This document shows, in pieces, positions 47,340 to 60,177 of a stretch of DNA of 64,000 bases (within the stretch, counting starts at the first letter, position 1; each line of letters opens with the position of its first letter). The position numbers were made by a program, and so were the translations under genes. A model generated the notes under the pieces. The model was not told the DNA's origin. It did no database searches and saw nothing but the letters and a program-made list of their open reading frames with translations. The stretch is from Sipunculus nudus. Taxonomy: Eukaryota; Annelida; Sipuncula; Golfingiida; Sipunculidae. The DNA lies in assembly GCA_026874595.1 (NCBI GenBank), contig CM049308.1, forward strand, positions 22,419,867 to 22,483,866. The letters are read 5' to 3'.

Positions 47340-48420
47340 ATTCGAGGCCAAATGGATACAATGTGTGCCTGTCTGACTCTTTGTGTGTTCAAAATAAAGT
47401 TTTCGGCCAGTAGCTCTCAGAATATTGGTCACCATTACCTAATTTATGGTTTCTGGGGAGATTTGCCTAGAATCTCCCTGGATTACAGTTAGAAATTTCC
47501 AGGTCTAACAGATAGAATTTGTCCCCTTTGTGGCAGTCGGGGTGCTAAAAATCATGTTTTTGGCCTGTCACTCGCAGAAATAAGTCACCATGACCAGGTA
47601 TAAGTTTTCAAATAACATTTGCCCAGAATTCCCTTAATGTTGCGTTAGACGATTCCAGGCCTAACGGCTACAATTTGGGCTATAATCTGACTTTCATGGT
47701 GTTCAAAATGTTTTTTCCCCTATAGCTTGCAAAATATATAGTTTTCCAAATGTTGGTCACAGTGACCTAATTTCATGTTTCCAAGGACAATTATCCAGGA
47801 CCTCTCTGAATATGACATAAAAAATTTCTAGGCTAAATGGATACATTTTGTGCCCCATCTGACTCTCTGGGTGCTCAAAATCATGTTTTCAGCCAGTAGC
47901 TCGCAGGTTACCAGGAAGAATTTCACAGGACCTCCCTGGATGTTCAGTTTATGAGTCTAACGGTTACAGTTTGTACCCTGTTGACACCGAGACTTCTTCA
48001 TTTTAAAGTATCAAAAATAAAGGGGGAAATGTATAAAAATTAGAAAATAATAGAGGTGGCGCCACCAGACTTCAGGAACTGATAAAACACTTCATCAATT
48101 ATGCATGGGGAGAATCATGGCAATCAATGCATTAGTTTTTCAGCCAACGAACATTTGTATAAAGTGTTTTTATCATCCTGGAGGCTACTTGTGAGCCCCT
48201 AGCTCTGGGAATAAAGGTTACAGTGACCTCATTTTTTTCCAAGGAGATTTTTGTGGAATCCATTGACCGTGAGATGTTTCTAGGTCCAGCGGTCACGACT
48301 TGTGCCCTGTTAATGGATAATCGGACGGCCAGACGGCCTGACTATGGACTTAGTGATCGCTATAGCTCAGATGAGTTTCATTTACATGACCTATAAGTTA
48401 TTATTGACATTTTTCAGTTC
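47340..48420. repeat. Degenerate ~175-bp tandem repeat array
   Basis: Units share gtgctcaaaatcatgtttt, gccagtagctcgcag, ggtcaccatgacctaattt-like, ccaggacctccctgg-like and taacggatacaatttg-like blocks. The array ends in cggacggccagacgg and atagctcagatgag, an inverted relative of the family R2 head. It is also present at 58650-59071 and 60178-61010. Confidence 0.8.
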
Positions 48421-48469
48421 CAATTTATAAAGATTACTCTCTGAATCTCAAGGGAGATGATTATACAGT

Positions 48470-48556
48470 GACATCCCCCCCCCCCGCTGATGCCCCCCGC
48501 CACCCCCCCCCCCCCCCCCCGCTAAAGGCAGCCCTACAAACCCCCCCCCCCCCCCC
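48470..48556. repeat. Clustered C-runs
   Basis: Several runs of 8 to 18 C within 90 bp. The equivalent position in unit B (61066-61110) has shorter runs. Confidence 0.85.
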
Positions 48557-48699
48557 CTGCGCTCCCAACCCAAACCAGGAAATCACACCTTATAATAGCT
48601 AGAAACTAAAAATTGGGGAGCGACCACAGATATCCGCCAAATCACAAAGACATTGGTAAAATCAGGTATTGAATGTTCCTGACATGACATGACTCAAAA

Positions 48700-49235
48700 T
48701 TTGTGGTATAAAAGATGCCAAAGTATCCCAAGCCAGATGGATTAACTAAACTTATAATAAATATGGGCAGACGACAAGCCACAGCAAGTATTCACAGATC
48801 CATGAATAAAGCGAGGGATGGAATGGACAGGTGGCGCAACCTGTCTGGTGGCGATTTTAACCCAGAGCAAATGGACAGATAGACACCACGCGAAAACAAT
48901 TGCAGATGGCGCCACCAGTCTTGAGTACTAAAGGGGGTTATCTAAGATCAATGGTCATGCAGGATTTCAGGCCAATACAGCTAGCCACTCCTGAGAACAG
49001 GGCATCAATGTATTACAAAAAAATGGGAAGGTAGGTGGCGACACCTGTCTGATTTACATGAAAACTCTACAAGATGGATGGAAATACCAAATTTCAGACT
49101 ACTACATTGAACCACTCCTGTTTTATGAGGAATTTTCACCTAAAGCAAACGCACGGATGGACGCCACGCAAAGCCGATTACAGATGGCGGCACCAGTCTT
49201 GGGTACGAGTGGGAGGTATTCAGTTCATGTTGGCG
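48700..49235. repeat. Tandem repeat zone with cagatggcgccacc words
   Basis: Units carry aagtatcccaagccagatgg-like, cgcacggatggacgccacg-like and ttacagatggcggcaccagt-like blocks. It is duplicated at 61250-61765. Small reading frames in it are repeat-derived. Confidence 0.75.
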
Positions 49236-49313
49236 GTGATATATATATATATGTTTATATATTCATGTTAGCGATATAGTTGGTAACTGTGACAAGATTA
49301 TGGGGATGATTAT

Positions 49314-49358
49314 ATGATGTTTTCTAGGAAAGCACAACAAGTGTCCTGGAGAATTGAT
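49314..49358 (+). promoter_or_regulatory. Orphan SECIS copy
   Basis: Copy of 38745-38789 made by the tandem duplication. ATGA, ttttctagga, AA, tcctggagaa and TGAT are all retained; the only change is one loop base (cacacc to cacaac). AATAAA follows at 49418-49423. No SelJ coding exon lies upstream within unit B or the end of unit A. Confidence 0.8.
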
Positions 49359-51344
49359 GCTCCCATCAAGGCCCATGGTCTTCTTTCAGTTAATGGAATT
49401 TGTTTTGTTGTATATTCAATAAAAAATTGAAATATGTCATTGTCATATGGTTCATTGTGATTACATTACAAACATTATACGAAGAAATAGTGTTTTGTTT
49501 AGATTAAAACAAAATTTGTTTAACTTCGCCAGCTGTAAGTCATCTGAGCTAAAGGAATGGCCCTTTATCCACCGTTTGTCTGCCATCTGTCTGTCATGTC
49601 ACAAATCATTACTGTTAGGTTCAGGAGGTTAATACTTCACATGCTGAATGTTCATGATAGGTGCCCAGTCGAAACCAAAAGTAGGTCACTGTGACTTAGA
49701 TTTTGAATGGAAATATGAGAAACCATCCATACATATGTGAAGAGGGCACAAACCAAAACTGAAAGGCCAAGGAACTTGCTGACATGCTAACCATTTCTGA
49801 TAGATCCTCTGTGGAAAATGAAGAATAGGTCATTGTGTTTTATATTTTAAGATCAAATACCTGAGAAGTTAAGATAACTGTCAGGAAAAAAATACGGAAG
49901 GGCAAATTTCTCAAGAATAGCTACTCAAATAGCTAAATAGCTATACTCTCTACGTTAACGAACCTCTTTCTATTGGGCACTGTGGGACGGGCGGGACTAC
50001 TTGTCTCATCTGTCAAACTTTAAATTCAAAGTTGTCACAATTCAAGCACTAGTGCTCACAAAATATAATTAACTTCCGGAAAGTCCTTGCAACAAAATTA
50101 CCCATGTTTATGTAATTTGCCTTCTAACAATTCTAATCCAACGTACTCAAACTGACTACAGTACCCTTTTCATTACAACTGTTATATGGCTGTATCAATA
50201 TGCCGAAGTATCGATATATACTTTAATTACCCTCCCATGCTTTCGAGTCTTCCCCCACCCTCTAAGATAAATTGACTGCACTGTCTAAATAAGCATCTAG
50301 CTGAAAAGTTGGCTTAAAGCAGTTGTTTAGCTTATACGACCATTTGCCCGATAAGCTTATGTCATGGTCACGCGGCGTCCGTCTATCCGTTTTTCCATCT
50401 AGCATCCGTCCAAAAAGTTCAAAATGTTTTTTCCCTTTTATTTCTCTAATTTTGTATTTGTTTTATCTAGGAGGGCTAGGTATGGGCTCTGAAATCTATA
50501 TACAGAATTTTGAAATTAATTAATTATGCACATAATTGCATATTTTTGAAATCATCCAAAATGCTTAGTTTCCTTTATTTTTTTTTAGCAATTTTTATAT
50601 AGTTTTATTTTTTTCATCTAACAGGACTAGGTGTCACCTCCCAGACTTCCACAGAGTCATAAATAATGCAAATTTATACACACATTTTAAAAATCACATC
50701 AACGCTTCTTTTCCACATACAAACATACGATATTAGATGCACAACCATTTCCTATTCAAATGAAAGTTTTCGCTCACATACCAAGCATTAAAACAGTACT
50801 ACTACATTCCATATGATTTTTTTAATGTGCAGAAAATAAAACAATGTATAGACAGATAAATTAAATAAATAATACAAATAACAGGTGAGATTTAAATAAG
50901 AAATATGATATCTCTAATAAATAACAAATGACTTCTTGATCATGAGAGTACATAAATCTAATGCATTTATTTGACTAAATAGTGATTTTTTTTACGGTCA
51001 TTAATGTAACAACAGCATGACATGCTGTAGAGAATAATTTATGAATTTCACGGGATTCCTACTCCCATGAAAGTGCTATCAAGTCATGCTTTTGGACATC
51101 TGGAACTTATAGAGTTATAAAATTTATACATTTTATGTGCTCAACATATCTCATTATTTTCATAAATGGATACTTTAACACAAAGGTAATTTCAAAATGA
51201 GAAACAAAATTAAATCCAAATGAAAAGAACCAATTTATACACAATTTTAAATGTATTTTAAAAGTATAAGAAGACTTGTGGGATTAAACGTAACATTTCC
51301 AATACATCAAGATATATCCGGAATATTAAGAAATGGTATTGCTC

Positions 51345-53579
51345 CTAGGACATATTAGTTTCCGCAGTTCCCCGTAAAAGCCATTTCAGCCCTTGGTTAT
51401 TCTCCACTTGTTCCGCTAACGCTGACAATTCCCGCCAGATGGGGTTACCTTCTGCGTGGACGGGCATTATGGGATACCTGAGACGGACACTCCCGACATT
51501 TTTCAAGTGAGGAAGACTGATGTATTGACCAGAAGCTTTTGTCCATCTCACTTTTCCGTCCCTGTCTAGAACCTTCCATGCGTTACCTGTGGTATCCGCG
51601 TCAGTTTTACCTAACCAGCCAAAGAAACTTTCAGGTGTTCTGTAGAAGTTCTTGGAATTTGTACCGTTAAGGGCACCGTTAGGGCCGTCCAAAACCGTTT
51701 TACCGAGCTCAGAATCGGCGTCTCCTTTATACTCAATATTATACGGGTTCCAGTTGAATAATGGTGTCAAGTAAATGATTTCCAGTGGGATGGCGTATGA
51801 AACTTTCTGGTGATGCAAATGGCAATTTTCCTTGTTATTTCCATAACAAAGCTTCAGTTTCATACCTGGTATGTTTTCTTGAGTGTTAAATGCCACAAAC
51901 AGATTAGAATCTGAAAAAGAACGGCTCCTTTTACGACTTCCCATTGCTCCAGCTTTATCCTCCAAGTAGTAACGGTGGTAACGGGCTGCGTTCAGTGGTT
52001 CGCCGGTGATGATGTCATACTTTTTACCATGAAAATTATCTTCAACAAAGCCTGGATAGTTATCTTTTCCAGGAATCTCAGACATTATCTTATCTAACGC
52101 ATCGTAATTATAAGCATAGTTTATTCTACCCCATTTATTTGGATGGTGCAACTGAAACCTGCTATGGCGTGCCTTGTGCGATTGGGAATAAGTTTTCTGG
52201 GAAGCCATGCGTGGAGCCAAGTCGTCCAGCATTCTCATATCTGAGGGGTCAACGTAATTTTTAAGTGGGTGACACAAAATGCGATAATTCCACTGGGCAA
52301 TCACTGGTTTGGAACCTTCAATATCAATAATTTTTCGTGGCATAAATGCATAGTTTTCCCCGGGATTCTTTTGTCCCGTATAGGATGTGTACTTGATCTT
52401 ATCCAGCATGTCCTCCCAGTCCGCTGCGTCAAGTTGGTGCCGATCACTATCAAAATCGGTAAAATTCCCGTCTGAGTCGGTCCAAGCACCTTCCAAGTAA
52501 CACAACACGGGTTTAAAGTATTTCTTGTACGGCCTGTGTGTTTCGTTATGCGTGTGAAAAGCATAAAACCATTCCCTCATTTCTTGGGATTGTTCTTGCA
52601 CCGAGTCCAGATTGCTGACTTCCTCTGGAACATCGGGAAAAGGGATTTCTTCCGTCTTGTGGTAGCCTGTACCTGTGGTGTCCGGCATGCGCAAAAGATA
52701 ATCATTATGCCGGGTACGGAATTCAACCCCGTTCAAGACGGCGGCAATTTCTCCCATCCCCACAGTCCGGTAGTGGTTCGGGTGGTTGTGGATGCCGGCG
52801 ATCCCACTATATGAAGAGTAGTGTGGGCTGAAATATGGTTTTGTGCCACCGTTGACAATTCGCACTTGCTTTATGCCAGATTGACCATTTGTGCCTTTAG
52901 CTAGCTCTACGGCCATTTGGGACAGGAGAAGTTGTCGGGTGACGGCTTTTAAATTTTCTTCCAATCTCTCAAGACGCTCCCCTATCTCAGATCCAGCGAT
53001 GTGGAGTAATAGGAAAGAAAAATGATATGAAATCAATAAAATATTTAATGATTAAAGGGACTGTTCCGATGTAAGTCTTTTATCCGATCGTAGTGCAAAC
53101 TTGCTCTTTATTTTATTTATATCCAAGTCCTTATAAAAAGGGGGGGGGGGAGGCGCAGAAATAACCTTAACGCATTCATCAAGGACATCTGGCGGCAAGT
53201 CGGACGAACTAAAGTTTTACAAGGGCGTTTTGCAACTAGTGATCACCCGCTAATAATGAACAGTAAGTCTGTCTTAATGAAACAACCGTGACAATGGGAT
53301 AGAACCCTTTAAATTAACATAATGTTGATCCAGATTACCTCCAAAATATAATGGATTCTTCCTTGGGTGTTTTCCTGACCCCCTACAAAATTTCAAGAAA
53401 ATCTGTTCAGAACTTTTCTCGTACATTTGCTGACAGATTAATCGAGAGTAAAGTATAATACCTCGTATAATACTTGGTAGATGTGTAATAATATTTTTAC
53501 GAGTAAGGATTCTACAGGAGCTGACTGTATAAAACGTTAATACTATTAATATAAAACGTTAACGGAATCTTACCTTCAT
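51345..53579 (-). CDS. Secreted-protein paralogue, copy B, signal-peptide segment lost
   Basis: The open frame runs from 53036 to 51345 (TAG). From GSEIGERLE onward it differs from copy A at only eight residues (for example T/K, V/I, H/Q, F/S, I/T). Exon 1 (53579-53574, ATG AAG) with donor and TATA box at 53669-53675 is intact. Relative to copy A, about 46 bp are missing near 53000, removing the AG acceptor and MRVTLVMVLLIFPLC. Two outcomes are possible: (a) splicing to the next AG at 52987-52986, which gives in-frame Met-Lys-IGERLE without a signal peptide; (b) use of the former intron ATG at 53036, giving MISYHFSFLLLHIAGSEIG, a plausible new signal sequence. The latter needs an unspliced or alternatively started transcript. 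The frame has no internal stop. Confidence 0.75.
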
Positions 53580-53668
53580 AGCTATTGTGAAGTATTTTCT
53601 CTATCTGTGATCTTGGCTTTTTCTATGATCGTCGTCGATGTGTGATGTGACTGTGGAACGGAAGGTCC

Positions 53669-53675
53669 TTATATA
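53669..53675 (-). promoter_or_regulatory. TATA box of copy B
   Basis: gagctaTATAAgg, at the same position as in copy A. Confidence 0.65.
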
Positions 53676-54054
53676 GCTCTCACAGAAGACCCACCTACCT
53701 GACCAAAACAGAAAGTAGGGCAGTGGGGAATCGGTCAGCTGAGAATTTCTGGACATTAGGGTAGGGGGTTAAAACTGGTATCTGGATACGAGGCGTTAAC
53801 CTCTGACCTGAAACTTAACACTTTTTTGCGTGAACAAGTTTACACGGGCCAAAAATCCTTCACGTCACGTCCATTATCTACCCCGCCCTTGATATAATAC
53901 CCCTTTTAAGTATCATAATTTTTAAATCATGCCGAAAATAGGGATGCCTATATAGTTTAACTGCTATTTTATTTAACTTTGTGTATTGACTATATGGGAA
54001 TACGAAATCTTATGAGAAAAATTCAACATTTAACCGTTTAGGCTAGGAATTGGG

Positions 54055-54125
54055 GGGGTGTTGAACCATGCATAGACTTTAAGCCGTCAAATCTAACGCC
54101 TTAACAACTATATATCGGCTCTGCT
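54055..54125 (-). repeat. tRNA-like sequence in unit B
   Basis: Duplicate of 44150-44216. Next to it the G-run is only 7 bases, against 25 in unit A. Confidence 0.4.
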
Positions 54126-55004
54126 CTGCCTTTCCCACTATATAAACTTTATATGATTTATCTGGCATGTGTCAGTATATGGGATCCGGTCAAATTGCCT
54201 GATTATATACCTCACGAGTATGTTTGTACAGAAAACACTTGATATATAGGTTGTATATACCCTTCATGACCACATGCACAAGAATAGTTGTAGCTAAAAT
54301 TTACACAGGGGATCGCGGACACATGGGCGATCTTTGTTGACATTGGTTATATTATATAAGTTTTCAAAGTCGGCCTCCCATCCCCACAAAATCCCCACAG
54401 TGAACAAATAATCTAAGTTTATTCCAAACAAATGTAACAACAGTGATAAATAATGCAAATTTATTTTCCAGGGCCATTTAGCAATAATGTCAATTAATTT
54501 TATGTAATACATGGATAACATTTATAGAATGCGTAGCAAAAATGTCGTTGCCAAAATTATTTTGGAATAACTTGTTAAATCCGTGTCTGTATCTGATAAC
54601 TTCCAGTTTAAATATCTGGGTGAATTCTTGAAAATCATTCAACTGAACAAAAGCCCTCCACTTGAGCTTTTTTTTGGTTAAACGAGGCTCTTATTTACAG
54701 TATAGAAGTCTTAACCAGGTGGTGCGTGCCCACACATACACCTATAAATAAATCGAATTAGCGCACACATCACCTTTCTTTCCGTGTCAGTTTAGTCACT
54801 TCTGCTATCACTTCCATAGTTTCCTATTTTCGTCAAGGATTATTAAAGAAAGAGGGAAAGGGACCTATCTTTTTTTAGTTTTAGTTCCGAATTGTAATCA
54901 GACCACTGGGAGCGTATATATAGGTTTGGATTGTGCATCTAGCCCAAATTTTATACATATGAAACCCCCACTTTCAGTGGTCTGATTATAATTCGTGCTC
55001 TTTG

Positions 55005-55112
55005 CGTACCCTGCATGGTGTTCGAGCCCAAAGAACCTTGCTATACAAGGCAGCGGTTACACGAAAGGATGTTTGGGACGACTGCAGTTTTTAACCGCTG
55101 CGCCAGGAGCGT
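55005..55112 (-). repeat. SINE-like fragment with tRNA-like head
   Basis: Minus strand: ctcctggcgcagcggttaaa (box A-like) then, about 75 nt on, gggctcgaacacc (box B-like). It is longer than unit A's copy by the head segment. Confidence 0.45.
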
Positions 55113-57204
55113 TGATAAATATGTAAAAAGTAGACTCTTTCTTCATGTATCATTTCATTTTTGAACAGGAATTCTCAGTTCAAGTAAGTTAAAATTTTTT
55201 TAAATATACGTTTATAACACCAAATGTGATCCATATTTTTTTGTTTAAGGCATACTCGGTATATGCTTTTCGGTGGTATGACCTAGCATTGGGGAAAATT
55301 ACACACCAAGGGTCCGCAGGTGCAATAGTCACCAGACCAGGGCAACACCAGGATATCAAAATAAGAGGAAGCGGGTGCTACTCCCCTATCATGTAGCTTG
55401 CATTAAAAACAGAAGCCCTTACCCCCAAAATAAGATTTACAATTTACGATAAAACAGGAGAAGTTAGAATTCATGTCAGTGCAACGTTTACCTGTAATTT
55501 ATAAATGAAATCAAAGTACTTTCGCTTGTGTGAGAAAGTATAATAAGTATACCTTAGGTTTGTCGACTGGTGACAAGTCAAACACGTCATAAAAAAAATA
55601 AACTAATTGTTAAAGAAATTTTATTATTTTGATTTCTTTTTAGGGAGTCGGTCCGGCTTGAACACAAAAGTAGTAATTTTCTTTATCCTAAAAATCAAAG
55701 TGACATCTTTTATGGACCGGGGGGGGGGGGGGTATTCATTTTTTAGCCTAAGATGTACAGCACATTTATCCTTTTTTGTTCCCTATAACATGTTTTGATT
55801 CTATGTACAGCACATATATGGACTATTAAACCTGCAATGAACTACCAGTAGCCATCGCTGTGCATTGATCTTCCCTTTCACGCAAACATCACGTGCGCTA
55901 TATGTTTACATATAGATGTACTCGATGTGAAGCCAAGGTTGACAAAAAGCGAACTTTACGTCCTCAGAAGATACCGTAAATCAAGTGAAAGCTGCGGTTT
56001 ATATATTCATTCAGGGCTGAATCGGTTGAAGAATAAAAGATTAATCATGTAGTAGTAAAAAGCGTTTTCCAAGAGATCAAATGTGTACCTATATGCGGAC
56101 AGCCCTTGCAAATAAAACAACCATGCACGGGAATTTAATTATATATATAGTGATAGATTTTAGGTGGAAGGAAGTGATGGGTGTAAAACCCGTCCTATGA
56201 TATTTTCACTTACCTTAGGCATATTTCATTAAAATCAAGGGTATATGACCTCCACAAATTTCTTCGAGTCCAAGAAGACAGAAAGCACTCGCGTGCCCCA
56301 TGCAGTGCATTTGGAGCTTTATGTATTATGTATACGAAGGCCGTACGTGGATTCTCTGATCCGCGTTCCACTCCTTACACGTAAAGCCTAACATTTATTA
56401 CCGTGCTCGTCAGCTACCCATAACAGTAAGTTAAGTTTTGTCTTTGACATGCCACAGAACACAGGGTAGCAAAACTGCTGGTCAGCTGCCCATCACAGTA
56501 TGTTTTGTCTTTGAAATGCCACATAACACAGGGTAGCAAAACTGCGTGCAGGCGCGGTTCCAGGATTTATTCCGGGGACGGATGGGTTCTAAAGATATAC
56601 TAGTATATACATACCCTGAATTTATGTCTGAGGGCCCTCCATGTACAAGAAATATTTTGGTAATATGGGAGACAATGGGCGCTATTTTCTAGATTTAAAA
56701 TGCCGACTCTTTCACCAAAATAATTATTTTTTCACCCGCGACGTTTGAATTACATAAATAAAAATGTTTACCTTTTGATTGTCAAAGATACCCATGCAGT
56801 CATTATAACAGTCATAAAATTAACAGTGAGATACGACAGATGGTATACATTCAAACATAGCAAGAATGTAAGTGAAGCATTGACAGATATGTTGATAAAA
56901 CCTCAGATTATGGTAAAGAAAGTATGTTAGGACATTCTGAGACATATCCATCTGGGATAATCACAAGCTTGTTTGGATCAAAATACCGATAAGATTGATT
57001 GCAGGGGGCGGGGGGGGGGGGGGTAGTCACGATCCCCCAAAACGACACCTCTGAATCAACAGCCGTGCATTAACATGATTTAGTAGACAAGACCAGCTGT
57101 TGTTGTGTCTGGAAATACCCATCGGCCAGCAGCAACTAATCAGATATACCTGGCCAACTGGTCGCCATCCAGATAAATTTAAGTATGATCAAATCAGGGT
57201 AGTT

Positions 57205-57543
57205 TATTTAGAAAATGACAACCATGGTATGTTAGTTTATATATATATTAGAATATGTAGGAGTACAAAAATGAACGAAATAAAAATTTAAGAAGACTTA
57301 TTAGGATTCTTAAACACTTCTTATAATTCTTAGTTTTTTCTCCTTGTTTAATCTCCCAGCATAGAAGCTACGAATCTTTTCATTAAATGTTGCGAATTAA
57401 ACACGGTACTGTTAAGGATTAATTTCTTTTATATGGTTGCAGTTGCCCGACTGGATCCGACGTCTGATCTGACATATTACTATGGGACTCGTCCGGCAAA
57501 TAACCGAAAATCCCGTTGAATAATATACCTGTATGTACGTCAC

Positions 57544-57625
<82 letters not shown>

Positions 57626-57780
57626 GGGTGTCCAAGGATTACGTGTTTACCAATTTGCCGCGAGGGAAAACTATAATCTCCGCATGGACTTTAACTGTTT
57701 GCTATAAACAAATGACCCACGGGTCATAACGCTCAGCTGAATTTGACATGTGATGTATGTAATAATTATTGATGTTATTT
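57205..57780. other. Unit B-specific segment, first part
   Basis: Absent from unit A, which runs directly from the gatcaaatca block into tandem repeats. It contains (TA)n at about 57543-57621 and the family R2 terminal words gacccacgggtcataacgct. Near 57442 a cag is followed by an open stretch of 25 codons ending in TGA, too little to call an exon. Confidence 0.5.
57543..57621. repeat. (TA)n microsatellite
   Basis: Pure (TA)n of about 79 bp in the unit B-specific segment. Confidence 0.95.
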
Positions 57781-57781
57781 T

Positions 57782-58652
57782 GGGCTGGACTGAACCGGAC
57801 CGCTAACAATAAGTACCGGACTGCTTTTACCCTGGACCGGACTGGTCCGGACCGCTCTATCTAAAAGGTTTTTTTAAGCTACGCGTATGAATTTATGGTT
57901 TTAATGTCAACCTACAAATCTTGCTATGGACATGGTATAATTAACCTCTCAAAGAAAGACTCTTTATAGCTACGTAAAATGTATTAAAAACAATGGCAAC
58001 TGCAAAAGTATAACATTTTTGTTCTGGGAGTAACAATAAAGGGTCATTCTTTTTTTAACTTATGATTAAAGTGACATGTTCAACATTATAATTTTTTGTC
58101 TCCTGCTGTGTTGCACAATGCTGATGCTTTTCTCCATATCACTGTGTATCGAAGTAAAATAAGTATTATGAATTATTTTTTTCCTAATAATAAATACTTT
58201 AAATACAAAGGCTTATTTATACTCTATATATTAAATTATTAACATTTTCAGATTAACAATGTTCTATTTTCATATCGCACTTAAACCACTACATCACTAA
58301 TGTCACCCCCGCTCAGCAAATTATTTGAATCAGCTCAACCCGACCTGTATACCCATCATAGTAATACAACATATTCCACTGTTGTCATTAAAACTCAAAC
58401 CAAGATTTTGCGATTCACATATAGATTATAATATTAAGTCTATTACATTTACTGTGTATGTGATATACGTTTGTTAACTACATGAACAAATATATGTAAT
58501 GAAAACATTATGTAGAATATGAGCAAACAAAAATACTTCAATTTTAATTTATTTTTTATTATATTTTAATAAATGGATCGGACCGCTTGGACCGGTCCAC
58601 CTCCTGGACCGGACCAGGACCGGACCGTCTATGTGATGGAAATTTGGCCAGC
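57782..58652. mobile_element. Possible ~870-bp non-autonomous transposon with CCGGACCGG-rich ends
   Basis: gggctggactgaaccggacc on the left, and on the right a zone of ggaccggtcc / ggaccggaccagg words ending in ttggccagc. The AT-rich core has no reading frame. Ends of this style occur in hAT-like elements, but I cannot fix a target duplication. Confidence 0.4.
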
Positions 58653-59071
58653 ACCTCCTTGGATGTTGTGTTATAAGATTCTAGTGCTAAGGGATACAAT
58701 TTGTGCGCATCTGACATTCAGGGTGCTTAATTCAAGTTTTTGTTCCCTTTAGCTCACAACATATAGGTCAGAGTGACTTAATTTCACATTTCCAAGAGCA
58801 TTCATCCTGTACCTCCCTGAATGTCACATAAGAAGATTCTAGGCAAAATAGATACAATGTGTGCCCGTCTGACTCTTTGGGTGTTCAAAATAAAGTTTTC
58901 GGCCAGTAGCTCTCAGAATATAGGTCACCATTTCCTAATTTATGGTTTCTTGGGAGATTTGCCTAGGATCTCCCTGGATTACAGTTAGAAATTTCCAGGT
59001 CTAACAGATAGAATTTGTGCCCTTTGTGACTGTCGGGGTGCTCAAAATCATGTTTTTTGGCCTGTCACTCG
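58653..59071. repeat. Degenerate ~175-bp tandem repeats (unit B, first part)
   Basis: Counterpart of 47340-47575; interrupted at 59072 by the hAT-like element. Confidence 0.75.
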
Positions 59072-60012
59072 CAGGGGCGTAGCCAGGATTGAGGGAGGGG
59101 AGGGGGCCATGATCAGTGGCGGATCCAGAATTTCGAAAACGGGGGGGGGGGGGGGGCACTAATATGCATGTATAGGTTCTATGAAAACTGTTAAATATAT
59201 GTGTATATATATTTATTATTATTATGATTACTATGCGTTATATATTTTAGTGTACGAAAATATACATTTTCTTTTTTTCAAGTATGAACCATAGTTTATT
59301 AAGGTTAGTTTTATGTACATGGGGAGGGTATGGGAGGGGGTATCCCCCCCCCCGTATTGGGAATATGCAATGTAAAGAGCACATTTTGAGGCAATGTTTA
59401 CAAAAAAATGAGGATTTCCTGTTCCCGTAAAATCTGTTCCCTCATGTCTTTGCGTAAGTAGTCAAACTGTAGACAGGTTCAATATTTAATATATATATAT
59501 TTCTTCAAAATTAGGATATAAATTTTCAATCGTTTTCAACATGTTAAAGTCAGTGGCGCAAATGCGCATTTACGTTTATAACTTGCAAGATATTATCTTT
59601 TAAATGTAATCTCGGAGTGAAATAACTGATATTTTGTGTTATGTTTAATTTTGTTAAACGAAATTTTACCGGGATCCCTGGTCTCGACAGCACACAGGAC
59701 TCCTAAGAGCACAGATCGAGAGTAAGGTATTAACAGAGGATCGAGCCATGAGATTGTCCACGGTCAACGCCAACTAGGGCCTGGTGCTCTGCAGTCGTTC
59801 TGCAGCTGTTCATAAATATCCTCATCCTCAACTAATGAATTTGCAGAGTAATAAACGGCAGATAACTTAAATAAAATCTAATTGCTAATTAATAAAAGGA
59901 AATATGAAAAAACGAAAATTAACCACGAAAATTGGGAAATGGATAAAATGAGAGATATTGCAGCTCTCTTGATCCCCTTCTGATAGCAAATGCCATTTAA
60001 TGCATATATATA

Positions 60013-60069
<57 letters not shown>

Positions 60070-60172
60070 CAGTATAAGAGTAAGTGAAATTCCGAAAGGA
60101 CGGCGAGACTGGATGCAACCGGGGGGGGGGGGGGGCATTGCCCCCTGCGGCCCCCCTCTGGCTACGCCCCTG
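59072..60172. mobile_element. hAT-like element, uninterrupted copy, 1.1 kb
   Basis: Ends caggggcgtagcc / ggctacgcccctg, with target duplication ACTCG at 59067-59071 and 60173-60177. The empty site in unit A is cactcgcagaaa at 47569-47580. It is the reverse complement of the outer element at 19452-27418 without the 6.9-kb insert. It has no transposase frame. An internal (TA)n lies at 60002-60064. Confidence 0.9.
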
Positions 60173-60177
60173 ACTCG

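Larger units (their letters stand above)
38698..49262. repeat. Tandem duplication, unit A (~10.5 kb)
   Basis: Unit A aligns almost continuously with unit B (49266-61770). It covers the SelJ 3' UTR tail with SECIS, a dispersed-repeat block, the secreted-protein gene, its upstream region, about 175-bp degenerate tandem repeats (47340-48420) and a second tandem zone (48700-49235). Differences are mostly single bases, G-tract lengths and a few insertions. Confidence 0.9.
53680..57200. other. Upstream region of copy B, no further gene seen
   Basis: Counterpart of 43760-47250 with small indels and shorter or longer G-runs (for example 55719-55732 and 57002-57023). Confidence 0.5.
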
